DNA from: Enterobacter cloacae complex sp. ECNIH7
GTDB taxonomy: Bacteria; Pseudomonadota; Gammaproteobacteria; Enterobacterales; Enterobacteriaceae
Assembly: GCF_002208095.1 (NCBI RefSeq)
Contig: NZ_CP017990.1
Coordinates: forward strand, 2,976,001 to 3,040,000
Length of the DNA stretch: 64,000 nt
Direction: 5' to 3'
Program-made: the position numbers and the translations under genes
Shown: in pieces, positions 45,181 to 52,721 of the stretch
Position numbering within the stretch: position 1 is the first letter of the stretch
Layout of the letters: every line of letters starts with the position of its first letter
The notes under the pieces: model-generated
What the model was told of the DNA's origin: nothing
What the model saw: only the letters and a program-made list of their open reading frames with translations
The model's database searches: none

Positions 45181-46143
45181 TTAAAACGCCACGTCGACAA
45201 TCAGCGTGTCGGTGTAGGTTCCGGCGGGCGGCGTGGCCTGATTGGTCAGGACTTTAGCGGTGTAGTTGTAGGTGCGCAGTAAACCGTCGGTACTGACCTG
45301 GGACGATACCGCGCTGGACCAGCGCTCGCTGCCGCTGCTGCCCCAGCGGTTACCGGTGGCTTCCTTATAGATGTCGTAGCTCATGGTATTGCTGCCGCTC
45401 ACCATCCGCCGCACGTTGTTCAGCGCGTTGGCGCCGTTATTAATGCCGATGGTATACGAACTTCCTTTGGTACAGGTGACGGCAATCGCCTGCGAGACGG
45501 TGGGGAAACTTTGCACCAGCGGCGCGCTGTTGAAGTTCACATCTGGCGTGGTCATGGCGCTGCAGTCGTTGGTGACGGTCATATCGAGCAGGATGGTGGT
45601 TGTCGCGGTTCCCGTCTGATTGATTGTGCAAACGCCAAGCGCTCCCACGGAGCACACGCTGTAGTTAATGCTGAAGGTTAACTGCACCTGATATGGCCCG
45701 GCAGTGACGTTTTGCCCGGCGACGGTGCGGAAATAGAGCGGAATGTTGTACTGCTTTGACCCCAGCAACCCCAGCAGGGTACTCCCGCTCCAGGTATACG
45801 ATTTACTTATCTGTACCTCGCTGCTGCTCGCGCATCCCGATAACCCGCACAGCCGGGTGGGGATGACGTCGGTGATGGCCGCATTATCCGTGCGTTTCAT
45901 CGTGGCCCGGCTGCTGCCCGAGACCGATGCCGCAGTGTAGGTCAGCGTTACCGAGTCGCTGGTCAGCAGATTCAGCACGGCATCGCAGGCCACCACCAGC
46001 GTGCCGGTGGTTTGAACTTCCCCGGTTCCGCTGAGCGCGAACGAGGTGACGCTGCCAAACGACGCATTAACCGTGCTGACAGTACACGCCGCCCAGCCGC
46101 CGCCGGAAAACAGCAGCAGGATCAACAGCAGCAGGCGCGTCAT
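45181..46143 (-). CDS. Csu-like pilus tip protein with two spore-coat-U domains
   Basis: A 320-residue secreted protein with signal peptide [18 protein letters not shown]. Two SCPU-type beta-sandwich domains are visible, each with paired cysteines and the ending pattern AGxYxD/xV: about 24-170, and about 180-320 ending [13 protein letters not shown]. This two-domain layout is that of CsuE, the tip adhesin of archaic chaperone-usher pili. The ATG at 46143 overlaps the usher stop (ATGA). It is last in the operon, with no terminator before tar. Confidence 0.85.
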   Translation of the reverse strand: MTRLLLLILLLFSGGGWAACTVSTVNASFGSVTSFALSGTGEVQTTGTLVVACDAVLNLLTSDSVTLTYTAASVSGSSRATMKRTDNAAITDVIPTRLCGLSGCASSSEVQISKSYTWSGSTLLGLLGSKQYNIPLYFRTVAGQNVTAGPYQVQLTFSINYSVCSVGALGVCTINQTGTATTTILLDMTVTNDCSAMTTPDVNFNSAPLVQSFPTVSQAIAVTCTKGSSYTIGINNGANALNNVRRMVSGSNTMSYDIYKEATGNRWGSSGSERWSSAVSSQVSTDGLLRTYNYTAKVLTNQATPPAGTYTDTLIVDVAF

Positions 46144-48524
46144 GGCGCCTCCCGGCAAATCAGCGGCCCGTAGGTTTTCAGCTTATGCTCCGGATTGGCC
46201 TCCACGGTCAGAGTAGTCTTACAGCGCCTCCCGTCTGGTGCGATCACCTCCAGCGGGTTCACATCGCTGAGATTTTCCAGCCAGGCGATGCCGTCATACC
46301 CCACCACCGCATTGCTGCGCGAGGCGCGTCGAACCTGACTTCCCACCGGCAACGCCTTCCCGTTCGTATCATGCAGAATAACGCTTGCCACCCGCTCCTG
46401 CTCCATCGGGAAATCGACCAGATAGCCGCTGTGACGCCGAATCGCGATCCGGCGTTCGGTCTCTTTCAGACGGGTATCCGCCGGCAGATTCAGAGTATCA
46501 ATCCGGTAGCTTGCCGGGTAATACGCCGACACCCCGCTCACCAGCAGGTAGCCGTTGTTATTGGTTTTACCGACGGGCTGGTTCTCATAGCTGACGGGCA
46601 CGTCAGGGTGGCCGTCGGTACTGATGACCACAAACGCATCGTTGATCTTATTCGCCGCGAACAGCTCGCCGTCCATAAGCACAACGGCGCCCATCGCCTC
46701 GCCCCACCAGGTCATGGTATCCCTTTCGCCATAGCCGCCGCCCTGCAGCTCGATATTGTTATTGCGCCAGCCCAGCGTACCCTGTTGATAATCACTGGAT
46801 CTCGACTGGTTGGCCCAGGCCATGTTCCAGCTGAACCCACCGTCAGAAGGCATGGAGTGGTTGTAGTTAATGCGCTGGGTACTGCCTGCATCCGGAGTGT
46901 TTTCGACGGTGACGGCAGCGCTGTCGCGCGCCCCCAGCGGCACCTGCAGCGACAGCGCGACCGTCCAGTCTCCCCGCTGCCGATCCCGGCTGCCGGCCAG
47001 GTAAATACTGCTCGCTCCCCACAGGTTGCGGCTCCAGGAGAGATTAAGCAGCTCGGTTTTTTGGCTGTCAAAACTCTCCACGCCGATCCAGGCTGCACCG
47101 ATGTTGCCGTACCGTCCCAGATTGAAGGTCAGCGAATACTGGTCCGTATTACGGCTAAAGCTGGCGATGGGCTTATCGTTTTCGTCATACACCGTCGGCT
47201 GGTCGTAAAGGGCGAGATTGCCAAAGCCGCGGTCGCGACGCGTGTGCTGGGTGGCGACGCTAAACTCGCTGGTACTGTACTGGTAACCCCAGTTGATTTG
47301 CCCGCCCGCATCACCGCGCATGCGGCTTTGCGAGTAAGAGGTATTCACCACGCCAAACTGGCCGAGTTTTATCACCGTCCCCGCGCCGCCCAGCGCCAGC
47401 TCCTGCGCCGCTTCCGCGTGGCCCTCGAGGGTTAGCCAGTCCGTCATTCCGTAGCGATACGAGCCGCTGCCGGCTGCCGGACCGTAGTCAAAATTCTTGA
47501 TACCGTAATTACGCCGCAGGCTGCCGAGCGTCACGGCGCCGTCGCTCAGCCCTTGCTTAAGCAGGTCGCTGGTGACGTAAAACGGTAGCGTGGTGCTTAC
47601 CTGGCGCCCCAGCGCATCCGTCGTGACCAGCACCGCATCCCCGGCCCCGTTGATATAGGGCAGATTGGTCAGGGTGAAAGGCCCCGGCTGAAGCTGGGTT
47701 GAACCGGAGCGATAGCCGTTGATAAAGAGATCGACCGAAGTGGGTACCGCGGCTTCCCCCGCGAACTCGGGCAGCGGCCATGTCACCAGGTCAGGACGCA
47801 GGGAGAAATCCCGCCCGACGCTTATCCCCCCCATTCGCACGCTGGAGCTCCAGCTCAGGGCATCGCTGATCACGTCCCCGGCGGTCCAGCTCATCGCGTC
47901 ATCTTCGTTGGTGAACAGCAGGGTCGTGTCATAGCGGACATACCCTTCCTGCTGGCCGTGGTTACCGGTGAAATTTTCCCGCGCGTAACCGGTCGAGGAA
48001 AACGAGCCGTTCTCGTTGAAGTAGCGGAACTCATGCCAGATCGACGCCTGGCCGCCGATATGTTCCGTGTGGTTGGTGTAGAGATCGTAATTCAGCAGCG
48101 CCCCGCGCCCATAGTGAGGTTTGGCCTGCGCCGCTTGCGCGCTGAAAGGCGTCACGCGGGCCGTCACCCAGTCGCGAGGAACGGTCAGCAGCAGGCGCTG
48201 CGCGGCGCTGTCGTACTCCACCCGAACCTGAGCAAGCGAGGAGAGATTTACCTCGCCGGTGGGAACGTGCGCCGGGGGCAGCCCCGCGCGCAGCAAATCG
48301 GCGCTGGAGATAAAGAAAGCGCCTTTACGCTGCGTCACGGGCACGACCAGGCCGGTGTCGTAGTGATTGACCACGATGGCCAGCTGGAAAACCGCTTCAT
48401 TATTTATCGCCTGTGCCTGGGGAGGCGGCGGTAAACTGTCGTCGCCGGGCCCGGCCAGAGTCGCGGAACTGACGCATAGCAGTATCATCATCGCCGGCTT
48501 CAGTTGACGGGCGTCGACTGCCAT
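46140..48524 (-). CDS. Outer-membrane usher of archaic (Csu-type) pilus
   Basis: A 794-residue usher with a leader containing MMILLCVSSATLAG. The N-terminal domain has the usher pattern GLVVPVTQRKGAFFISSADLL, followed by the barrel and plug region (VDLFINGYRSGSTQLQPGPF) and C-terminal domains ending GPLICREAP. It would form the secretion pore and assembly platform. The ATG at 48524 follows AGGGA and lies inside the 3' end of the chaperone gene (25-base overlap); an ATG at 48491 is an alternative. The frame is intact. Confidence 0.9.
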   Translation of the reverse strand: MAVDARQLKPAMMILLCVSSATLAGPGDDSLPPPPQAQAINNEAVFQLAIVVNHYDTGLVVPVTQRKGAFFISSADLLRAGLPPAHVPTGEVNLSSLAQVRVEYDSAAQRLLLTVPRDWVTARVTPFSAQAAQAKPHYGRGALLNYDLYTNHTEHIGGQASIWHEFRYFNENGSFSSTGYARENFTGNHGQQEGYVRYDTTLLFTNEDDAMSWTAGDVISDALSWSSSVRMGGISVGRDFSLRPDLVTWPLPEFAGEAAVPTSVDLFINGYRSGSTQLQPGPFTLTNLPYINGAGDAVLVTTDALGRQVSTTLPFYVTSDLLKQGLSDGAVTLGSLRRNYGIKNFDYGPAAGSGSYRYGMTDWLTLEGHAEAAQELALGGAGTVIKLGQFGVVNTSYSQSRMRGDAGGQINWGYQYSTSEFSVATQHTRRDRGFGNLALYDQPTVYDENDKPIASFSRNTDQYSLTFNLGRYGNIGAAWIGVESFDSQKTELLNLSWSRNLWGASSIYLAGSRDRQRGDWTVALSLQVPLGARDSAAVTVENTPDAGSTQRINYNHSMPSDGGFSWNMAWANQSRSSDYQQGTLGWRNNNIELQGGGYGERDTMTWWGEAMGAVVLMDGELFAANKINDAFVVISTDGHPDVPVSYENQPVGKTNNNGYLLVSGVSAYYPASYRIDTLNLPADTRLKETERRIAIRRHSGYLVDFPMEQERVASVILHDTNGKALPVGSQVRRASRSNAVVGYDGIAWLENLSDVNPLEVIAPDGRRCKTTLTVEANPEHKLKTYGPLICREAP

Positions 48525-49255
48525 TGTTCGTCCCTGGCATTAATCTGCGCGCTCATCCGCTCTGGCTGACGAACGCCAGCGGGTATAGGCCAGCTGCGGG
48601 TGCTGCCCGGCAGGACGTAACCCAGCAATCCCTCCGCCACCGTGCGTTTCTGACCTCCCTGCTCCAGCGCCACCTGGCTCAGCCTGACGTGGACATCACC
48701 CCGATTTTTGACCTCCAGCGCAGGCTTACCCTCCGCCTGCGTCACCCGCCAGCTCAGGTTTTGGGTCTCCGCCAGCGCGTGATGCGCCCCCTCTTTGATG
48801 GTCGGGATCCCCTGCCCATATACGAACAGAGGGATGGAGTAACGCATCTGCAATTTCAGGCCAATGGCGGGTTCAGCTTTGGCATCTGGCTGGGGGATTT
48901 CATCGACGATAATGCGATAGGCCTGTTCGACCCCTGCAGGAACCGTAGCCTGTTTGATAAGGCGAATGAGCTGCTTGCTGCCTGTGCCAATCGTGACGAT
49001 GGGCGGGCTGGCGACCACGTCCTGCTGCGCGGTATAGCGCTCGTGTCCGTCCTCCTGCTTCCAGCGCACGATGCGGACCTGCATCGTCGTGGCGCTGTTT
49101 CCCTGGTTCTGGATCCACAGTTCCGTGGCGTTGGCGTCCGCCGCAAGCCAGGGATCGATGGGCCAGAGCAGGATGGTGGCAGCCGCCTGCGCCTGGCCAG
49201 CAACCGCCATACCCAACGCGCCCGCCAGACAAACCGGTCTGAAAAATGGCTTCAT
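48500..49255 (-). CDS. Periplasmic pilus chaperone (CsuC-like)
   Basis: A 251-residue PapD-superfamily chaperone with a signal peptide ending GQAQA. The pattern ILLWPIDPWLAADANATELW, then IGTGSKQLIRLI, suits the archaic chaperone group. It would cap SCPU subunits by donor-strand complementation and deliver them to the usher. The ATG at 49255 follows GGGAGA; the codon two before it is GTG. Confidence 0.9.
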   Translation of the reverse strand: MKPFFRPVCLAGALGMAVAGQAQAAATILLWPIDPWLAADANATELWIQNQGNSATTMQVRIVRWKQEDGHERYTAQQDVVASPPIVTIGTGSKQLIRLIKQATVPAGVEQAYRIIVDEIPQPDAKAEPAIGLKLQMRYSIPLFVYGQGIPTIKEGAHHALAETQNLSWRVTQAEGKPALEVKNRGDVHVRLSQVALEQGGQKRTVAEGLLGYVLPGSTRSWPIPAGVRQPERMSAQINARDEQWQSTPVN

Positions 49256-49271
49256 CAACACTCTCCCTTTA

Positions 49272-49820
49272 TTACCATGACAAGGTCACGGTGAGCTGAT
49301 CGGAATAGGTTCCCGCCGGGCTAAACCCGGTCAGTAGCGCCACGCCAAAAAGCGGCAGCGCGATGTTATTGCTGTTGGTATAGGTCACCGCTATCGCCTG
49401 GTTGACGCCAATTTCGCTGTTCGCGGCCAGCGAGCTGCTGCTGTAGAGCCGGTATGGCACCATATCGACGCCGTTCGCGCGCTTCATGCGACGAACGGAT
49501 GAATAATTTTGACCGCCATTAATGCTCATGCTCAGCGCCACGCCTGGCGTACAGGCAATAGACAACGCCCCGTTTGGCACAAAGCTGGTGCTGACCGGCG
49601 CGCTCTCGACGCCGTTATGGCTGCCAAAATCCAGCGTACCGAGAAGCCCTCCGCTACCGGTGGCCACCGCGCATCCCGGGACAATCGTCGCGCTGACCTT
49701 AAAGGACTGGGATGTCACCGCATCCGCCGTGGGCATCATGAGCAATCCGACGATCATCGCGAAAAAAGGCTGCACGCGTCCCTCTGCGCGTTTGCGCAGA
49801 CCTGTGAGAGATGCCTTCAT
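49272..49820 (-). CDS. Spore-coat-U-domain pilus subunit
   Basis: A 182-residue secreted protein with one SCPU domain, having cysteines in VPGCAVATG and SIACTPGV and ending AGTYSDQLTVTLSW. The start is uncertain: the ATG at 49820 has no good ribosome site and gives a long basic leader. A GTG at 49775 follows AGAGGG and would give a short signal peptide (QPFFAMIVGLLMMPTADA). It lies 12 bases after the first subunit gene. Confidence 0.85.
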   Translation of the reverse strand: MKASLTGLRKRAEGRVQPFFAMIVGLLMMPTADAVTSQSFKVSATIVPGCAVATGSGGLLGTLDFGSHNGVESAPVSTSFVPNGALSIACTPGVALSMSINGGQNYSSVRRMKRANGVDMVPYRLYSSSSLAANSEIGVNQAIAVTYTNSNNIALPLFGVALLTGFSPAGTYSDQLTVTLSW

Positions 49821-49832
49821 GGCGGTTCGGGA

Positions 49833-50405
49833 CTAGTAGGTGACGCTGACGTTAATCGTGTCGGTGTAGGTCCCCGGGACGACCGTCACGCTGTTACCGC
49901 CGCCGGTAATCCGTCCGTACAGGGTGTAACTGTCCACCCCGCCTGCCGTGGACGCGATCGGCAGCGCGGCGTTATTGGCAATCACGGTGTTAAACCCGCT
50001 GTCGCTGTACAGGCTGTAGGCCACGCCCTGTGCCGCGTTGGCCGTATTCACCAGATAGCGTTCAGGCGTACCCGGCGAACCGACAACCGAGCCGGGCGCG
50101 GTGGAGTGGGTATTACCGGTGATCGCGACCGTATAGCTGGCGGTCGTACATTGAATGGTGAAGGTGTTTCCGCCGCTGGCGCCGCTCAGCTGCGTCGTAA
50201 GCGTGGAAAAGGTTGCCGGATGGGTACCGAAATCGAGCGTACCGAAGTTAATGCCACTTTGTGCGGGCGAGCCGTTTATCAGACACCCGTTTGTCAGCGT
50301 CAGCGTTGCACCGATGGTGCCGCTGCTGGTGACGACCAGCGCCTGATGAGCCGTTGTCGCAGCCAGTAAGGTGCCTGCGCAGATCAAAAGAAGTTTTCTT
50401 TTCAT
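49833..50405 (-). CDS. Probable major pilin, spore-coat-U domain (CsuA/B-like)
   Basis: A 190-residue secreted protein with signal peptide MKRKLLLICAGTLLAATTAHQA and one SCPU domain (cysteines in TNGCLINGS and FTIQCTTAS, ending PGTYTDTINVSVTY). It is first in the five-gene operon, the place of the major rod subunit in Csu systems. A strong GGAGGG ribosome site precedes the ATG. Confidence 0.85.
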   Translation of the reverse strand: MKRKLLLICAGTLLAATTAHQALVVTSSGTIGATLTLTNGCLINGSPAQSGINFGTLDFGTHPATFSTLTTQLSGASGGNTFTIQCTTASYTVAITGNTHSTAPGSVVGSPGTPERYLVNTANAAQGVAYSLYSDSGFNTVIANNAALPIASTAGGVDSYTLYGRITGGGNSVTVVPGTYTDTINVSVTY

Positions 50406-50549
50406 TTACCACCCTCCAGAAGACGTCTCCGTTCCCTTGCCACATTTTATTTTTGTCGTTCAAGATGTTAGCCCCGCTTAACGTTCCTCTGAGGGGGTTA
50501 TTGAGAATTTAGTTTACGGATATCGCTTCGACCACCTGACCCTTAACGC

Positions 50550-50567
50550 ATAAGGCATATGTCTTAT
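50550..50567. promoter_or_regulatory. 18-bp palindrome, unknown operator
   Basis: ATAAGGCATATGTCTTAT reads the same on both strands at 16 of 18 positions. It lies about 145 bases upstream of the pilus operon and 270 bases upstream of the transporter. I do not recognise a regulator for it. Confidence 0.5.
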
Positions 50568-50653
50568 TGACTCATTTTTCTTATAAATAACAGAAAGTTA
50601 AATTAATTCGGCGGGCAATTTTATTCTATCCGGGCAGAATATATCCATTAAAG

Positions 50654-50669
50654 TGTGACATCGATCACA
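50654..50669. promoter_or_regulatory. CRP-cAMP site
   Basis: TGTGACATCGATCACA has both consensus half-sites, TGTGA-N6-TCACA. It lies about 166 bases upstream of the transporter GTG. It suggests catabolite control of the transporter and perhaps of the divergent pilus operon. Confidence 0.82.
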
Positions 50670-50834
50670 ATATATCGTCGACGCATTAACAACAAAATTA
50701 ATAAAACTTAAAAAGGAGTTGTATCCCCCTACACTTTGCGTCAATTTATGTGCCGAATAATTTCCCGCATCGTAATAAAAAATTTATATGTATCGATGCG
50801 GGCTACATCTGAAGCGCATAGAGGGTCTTTTTTC

Positions 50835-52094
50835 GTGGCAAGTGCAAACAAACTCACACTCTTCATCGTGATATTCATGCTGGCGGGTATTCTTTCAGGG
50901 GCAGCAATTCATGAGTATGCATCTGCGGATGCCATCACAGCCTGGTCGGATAATATTACCCTTCTGACCGATATTTTCCTCCGTCTAATCAAAATGGTCA
51001 TAGCTCCGTTGGTCTTCAGCACGCTCACCGTCGGCATTATGAAGCTGGGCGAAACCTCCACCATTGGCCGCGTTGGCGGCAAAGCGATGGTGTGGTTTAT
51101 CAGCTCATCCGTGCTCTCAATTCTGGTTGGCCTGTTCATCGTCACGCTGGAGCATCCGGGAAGCGGTCTGAACCTGACGGTTCCGACAGAAGCGGTAGAT
51201 ACCGGCCTGGCCGTTGGCGGCATGACGCTGAAAGCGTTCCTGTCGCACACCATTCCGACCAGTATCGCGGGGGCGATGTCGAACAATGAGATCCTGCAGA
51301 TTGTGGTGTTCTCGATGTTCTTCGGCATCGGCGGCGCGTCGCTGGGGCAAAAATTCAACGCGCCGCTGGTGGCCGCGCTGGATGTGGTTTCCCATATCAT
51401 GCTGAAGGTAACGGGTTACGTAATGTACGTTGCTCCGCTGGCCATTTTCGCGGCGATTTCATCCGTCATTGCCACGCAGGGTCTGGGCATTCTGCTGAAC
51501 TACGCCTCCTTTATTGGCGGCTACTATGTTGCCATTCTTCTCACCTGCATGGTGCTGCTGGCCGTGGGCTACATGGTGCTGAAAAAAGAGGTGTTTCGCC
51601 TGGTCAGCATGCTGAAAGACCCGGTCCTGGTGGCGTTTACCACCAGCAGCTCTGAAGCCGCCTACCCGAAAACGCTGGAGCAGCTGGAGCGCTTTGGCTG
51701 CTCGCGCAACATCGCCTCTTTCGTTCTGCCGATTGGCTACTCCTTCAACCTGGTGGGTTCGATGGTGTACTGCTCTTTCGCCTCGATGTTTATCGCTCAG
51801 GCGTACAACATTCACCTGAGCTTCTCTGAAGTGACGGTGCTGATGCTGACTCTGATGCTGGCGTCGAAAGGGATTGCGGGCGTACCGCGTTCATCCCTGG
51901 TGGTGCTGGCAGCAACCATTCCAAGCTTTAACATTCCGGTGGCGGGTATTCTGCTGCTGATGGGGATCGACCACTTCCTGGATATGGGCCGTTCCGCAAT
52001 TAACGTGCTGGGGAATGGGATCGCGACCGCGATGCTGTCCCAGAATGAAGGCGCGCGGGAAGCTGAAGCTGAACTGGTAAAGCAGGAAGCGTAA
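50835..52094 (+). CDS. DAACS-family (DctA/GltP-type) acidic amino acid or dicarboxylate symporter
   Basis: A 419-residue GltPh-fold transporter. HP1 serines are in FTTSSSEAAYPKTL; the TM8 binding residues Asp379, Asp383, Arg386 and Asn390 are in DHFLDMGRSAINVLGN. The Asp/Asp/Arg set resembles amino-acid carriers such as GltP more than DctA, which lacks the second Asp. Unusually, the TM7 NMDGT motif reads NLVGS, with Val307 replacing the cation-linked aspartate. The GTG at 50835 was chosen because GAGGG precedes it; ATG codons upstream lack ribosome sites. It lies between cheW and the pilus operon, a position with no transporter in E. coli. Confidence 0.88.
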   Translation: MASANKLTLFIVIFMLAGILSGAAIHEYASADAITAWSDNITLLTDIFLRLIKMVIAPLVFSTLTVGIMKLGETSTIGRVGGKAMVWFISSSVLSILVGLFIVTLEHPGSGLNLTVPTEAVDTGLAVGGMTLKAFLSHTIPTSIAGAMSNNEILQIVVFSMFFGIGGASLGQKFNAPLVAALDVVSHIMLKVTGYVMYVAPLAIFAAISSVIATQGLGILLNYASFIGGYYVAILLTCMVLLAVGYMVLKKEVFRLVSMLKDPVLVAFTTSSSEAAYPKTLEQLERFGCSRNIASFVLPIGYSFNLVGSMVYCSFASMFIAQAYNIHLSFSEVTVLMLTLMLASKGIAGVPRSSLVVLAATIPSFNIPVAGILLLMGIDHFLDMGRSAINVLGNGIATAMLSQNEGAREAEAELVKQEA

Positions 52095-52101
52095 GGTGAA
52101 A

Positions 52102-52155
52102 AAAAGGGTGAGGCCTGATGCCCTCACCCCAGCCCTCTTCCACAGGGAGAGGGTG
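52102..52155. repeat. GC-rich interspersed double palindrome
   Basis: GGGTGAGG / CCCTCACCC (about 52105-52129) and CCCTCT / AGAGGG arms (52132-52153) form two adjacent hairpins after the transporter stop. This CCCTCACCC-AGCCCTCT pattern is a common enterobacterial intergenic repeat and probably ends the transporter transcript. Confidence 0.65.
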
Positions 52156-52164
52156 CAAACACAA

Positions 52165-52190
52165 AAAACGGCAACCTGGGTTGCCGTTTT
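52165..52190. terminator. Bidirectional terminator cheW / transporter
   Basis: AAAACGGCAACC pairs with GGTTGCCGTTTT around a 2-base loop, nine bases after the cheW stop on the minus strand. Because cheW has its own terminator here, motAB-cheAW would not normally run on into tar. Confidence 0.88.
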
Positions 52191-52198
52191 GCATTTAC

Positions 52199-52702
52199 CT
52201 ACGCTACGTGACTCGCGGCGATATCCAGCAGCGCCATCTCATCGCTGTTCAGCAGCTTCTCAATGTTCACCAGGATCAGCATACGCTCGCCGAGCGCGCC
52301 CAGGCCAGTCAGGTATTCGGTCGACAGCGTGACCGCAAACTCCGGCGCAGGACGAATTTGGTCAGAGGTCAGGGAAAGCACATCAGATACGCCATCCACC
52401 ACGATACCTACCACGCGCTGCCCCAGATTCAGAACGATCACCACGGTGTTGTCGTCGTAGTCAACGTCGCCCTGGCTGAACTTCACGCGCAGGTCCACGA
52501 TTGGCACAATGACGCCACGCAGGTTGGTGACACCTTTAATAAAAGCAGGCGTGTTAGCGATGCGGGTAACCTGGTCGTAACCACGGATTTCCTGCACTTT
52601 CAGGATATCGATGCCGTACTCCTCATCGCCTAAAGTGAATACCAGGAATTCCTGCCCTGATGGCTCGCCCGCCAGTTTCGTTACATTACTCATACCGGTC
52701 AT
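52199..52702 (-). CDS. cheW: Chemotaxis coupling protein CheW
   Basis: A 167-residue SH3-like coupling protein linking receptors to CheA, beginning [22 protein letters not shown]. The conserved block [15 protein letters not shown] is near residue 62-76. It follows cheA by 19 bases but is no longer followed by tar, unlike in E. coli. Confidence 0.97.
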   Translation of the reverse strand: MTGMSNVTKLAGEPSGQEFLVFTLGDEEYGIDILKVQEIRGYDQVTRIANTPAFIKGVTNLRGVIVPIVDLRVKFSQGDVDYDDNTVVIVLNLGQRVVGIVVDGVSDVLSLTSDQIRPAPEFAVTLSTEYLTGLGALGERMLILVNIEKLLNSDEMALLDIAASHVA

Positions 52703-52721
52703 GTTATTACCTTCTACTTAA

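Larger units (their letters stand above)
50406..50834. other. AT-rich divergent control region between pilus operon and transporter
   Basis: A 429-base gap between divergent genes with no gene in it. It contains an 18-bp palindrome (50550-50567) and a consensus CRP site (50654-50669). The part from about 50570 to 50820 is much richer in A and T than the flanking genes, as expected for an H-NS-bound control region. I could not place the pilus promoter with confidence. Confidence 0.7.

Noticed and set aside
45096..45200. N-terminal extension of tar
   Set aside because: It would cross the sigma-28 promoter and the end of the pilus operon, and adds residues before a normal Tar membrane start.
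46185..47435. A 416-codon plus-strand open frame opposite the usher gene
   Set aside because: Antisense shadow; the usher, chaperone and subunit frames on the minus strand are all intact and contiguous.
45181..50405. Pilus operon as part of a prophage or transposon
   Set aside because: No integrase, transposase, terminal repeats or tRNA target were seen, and base composition is not obviously unlike the neighbours.
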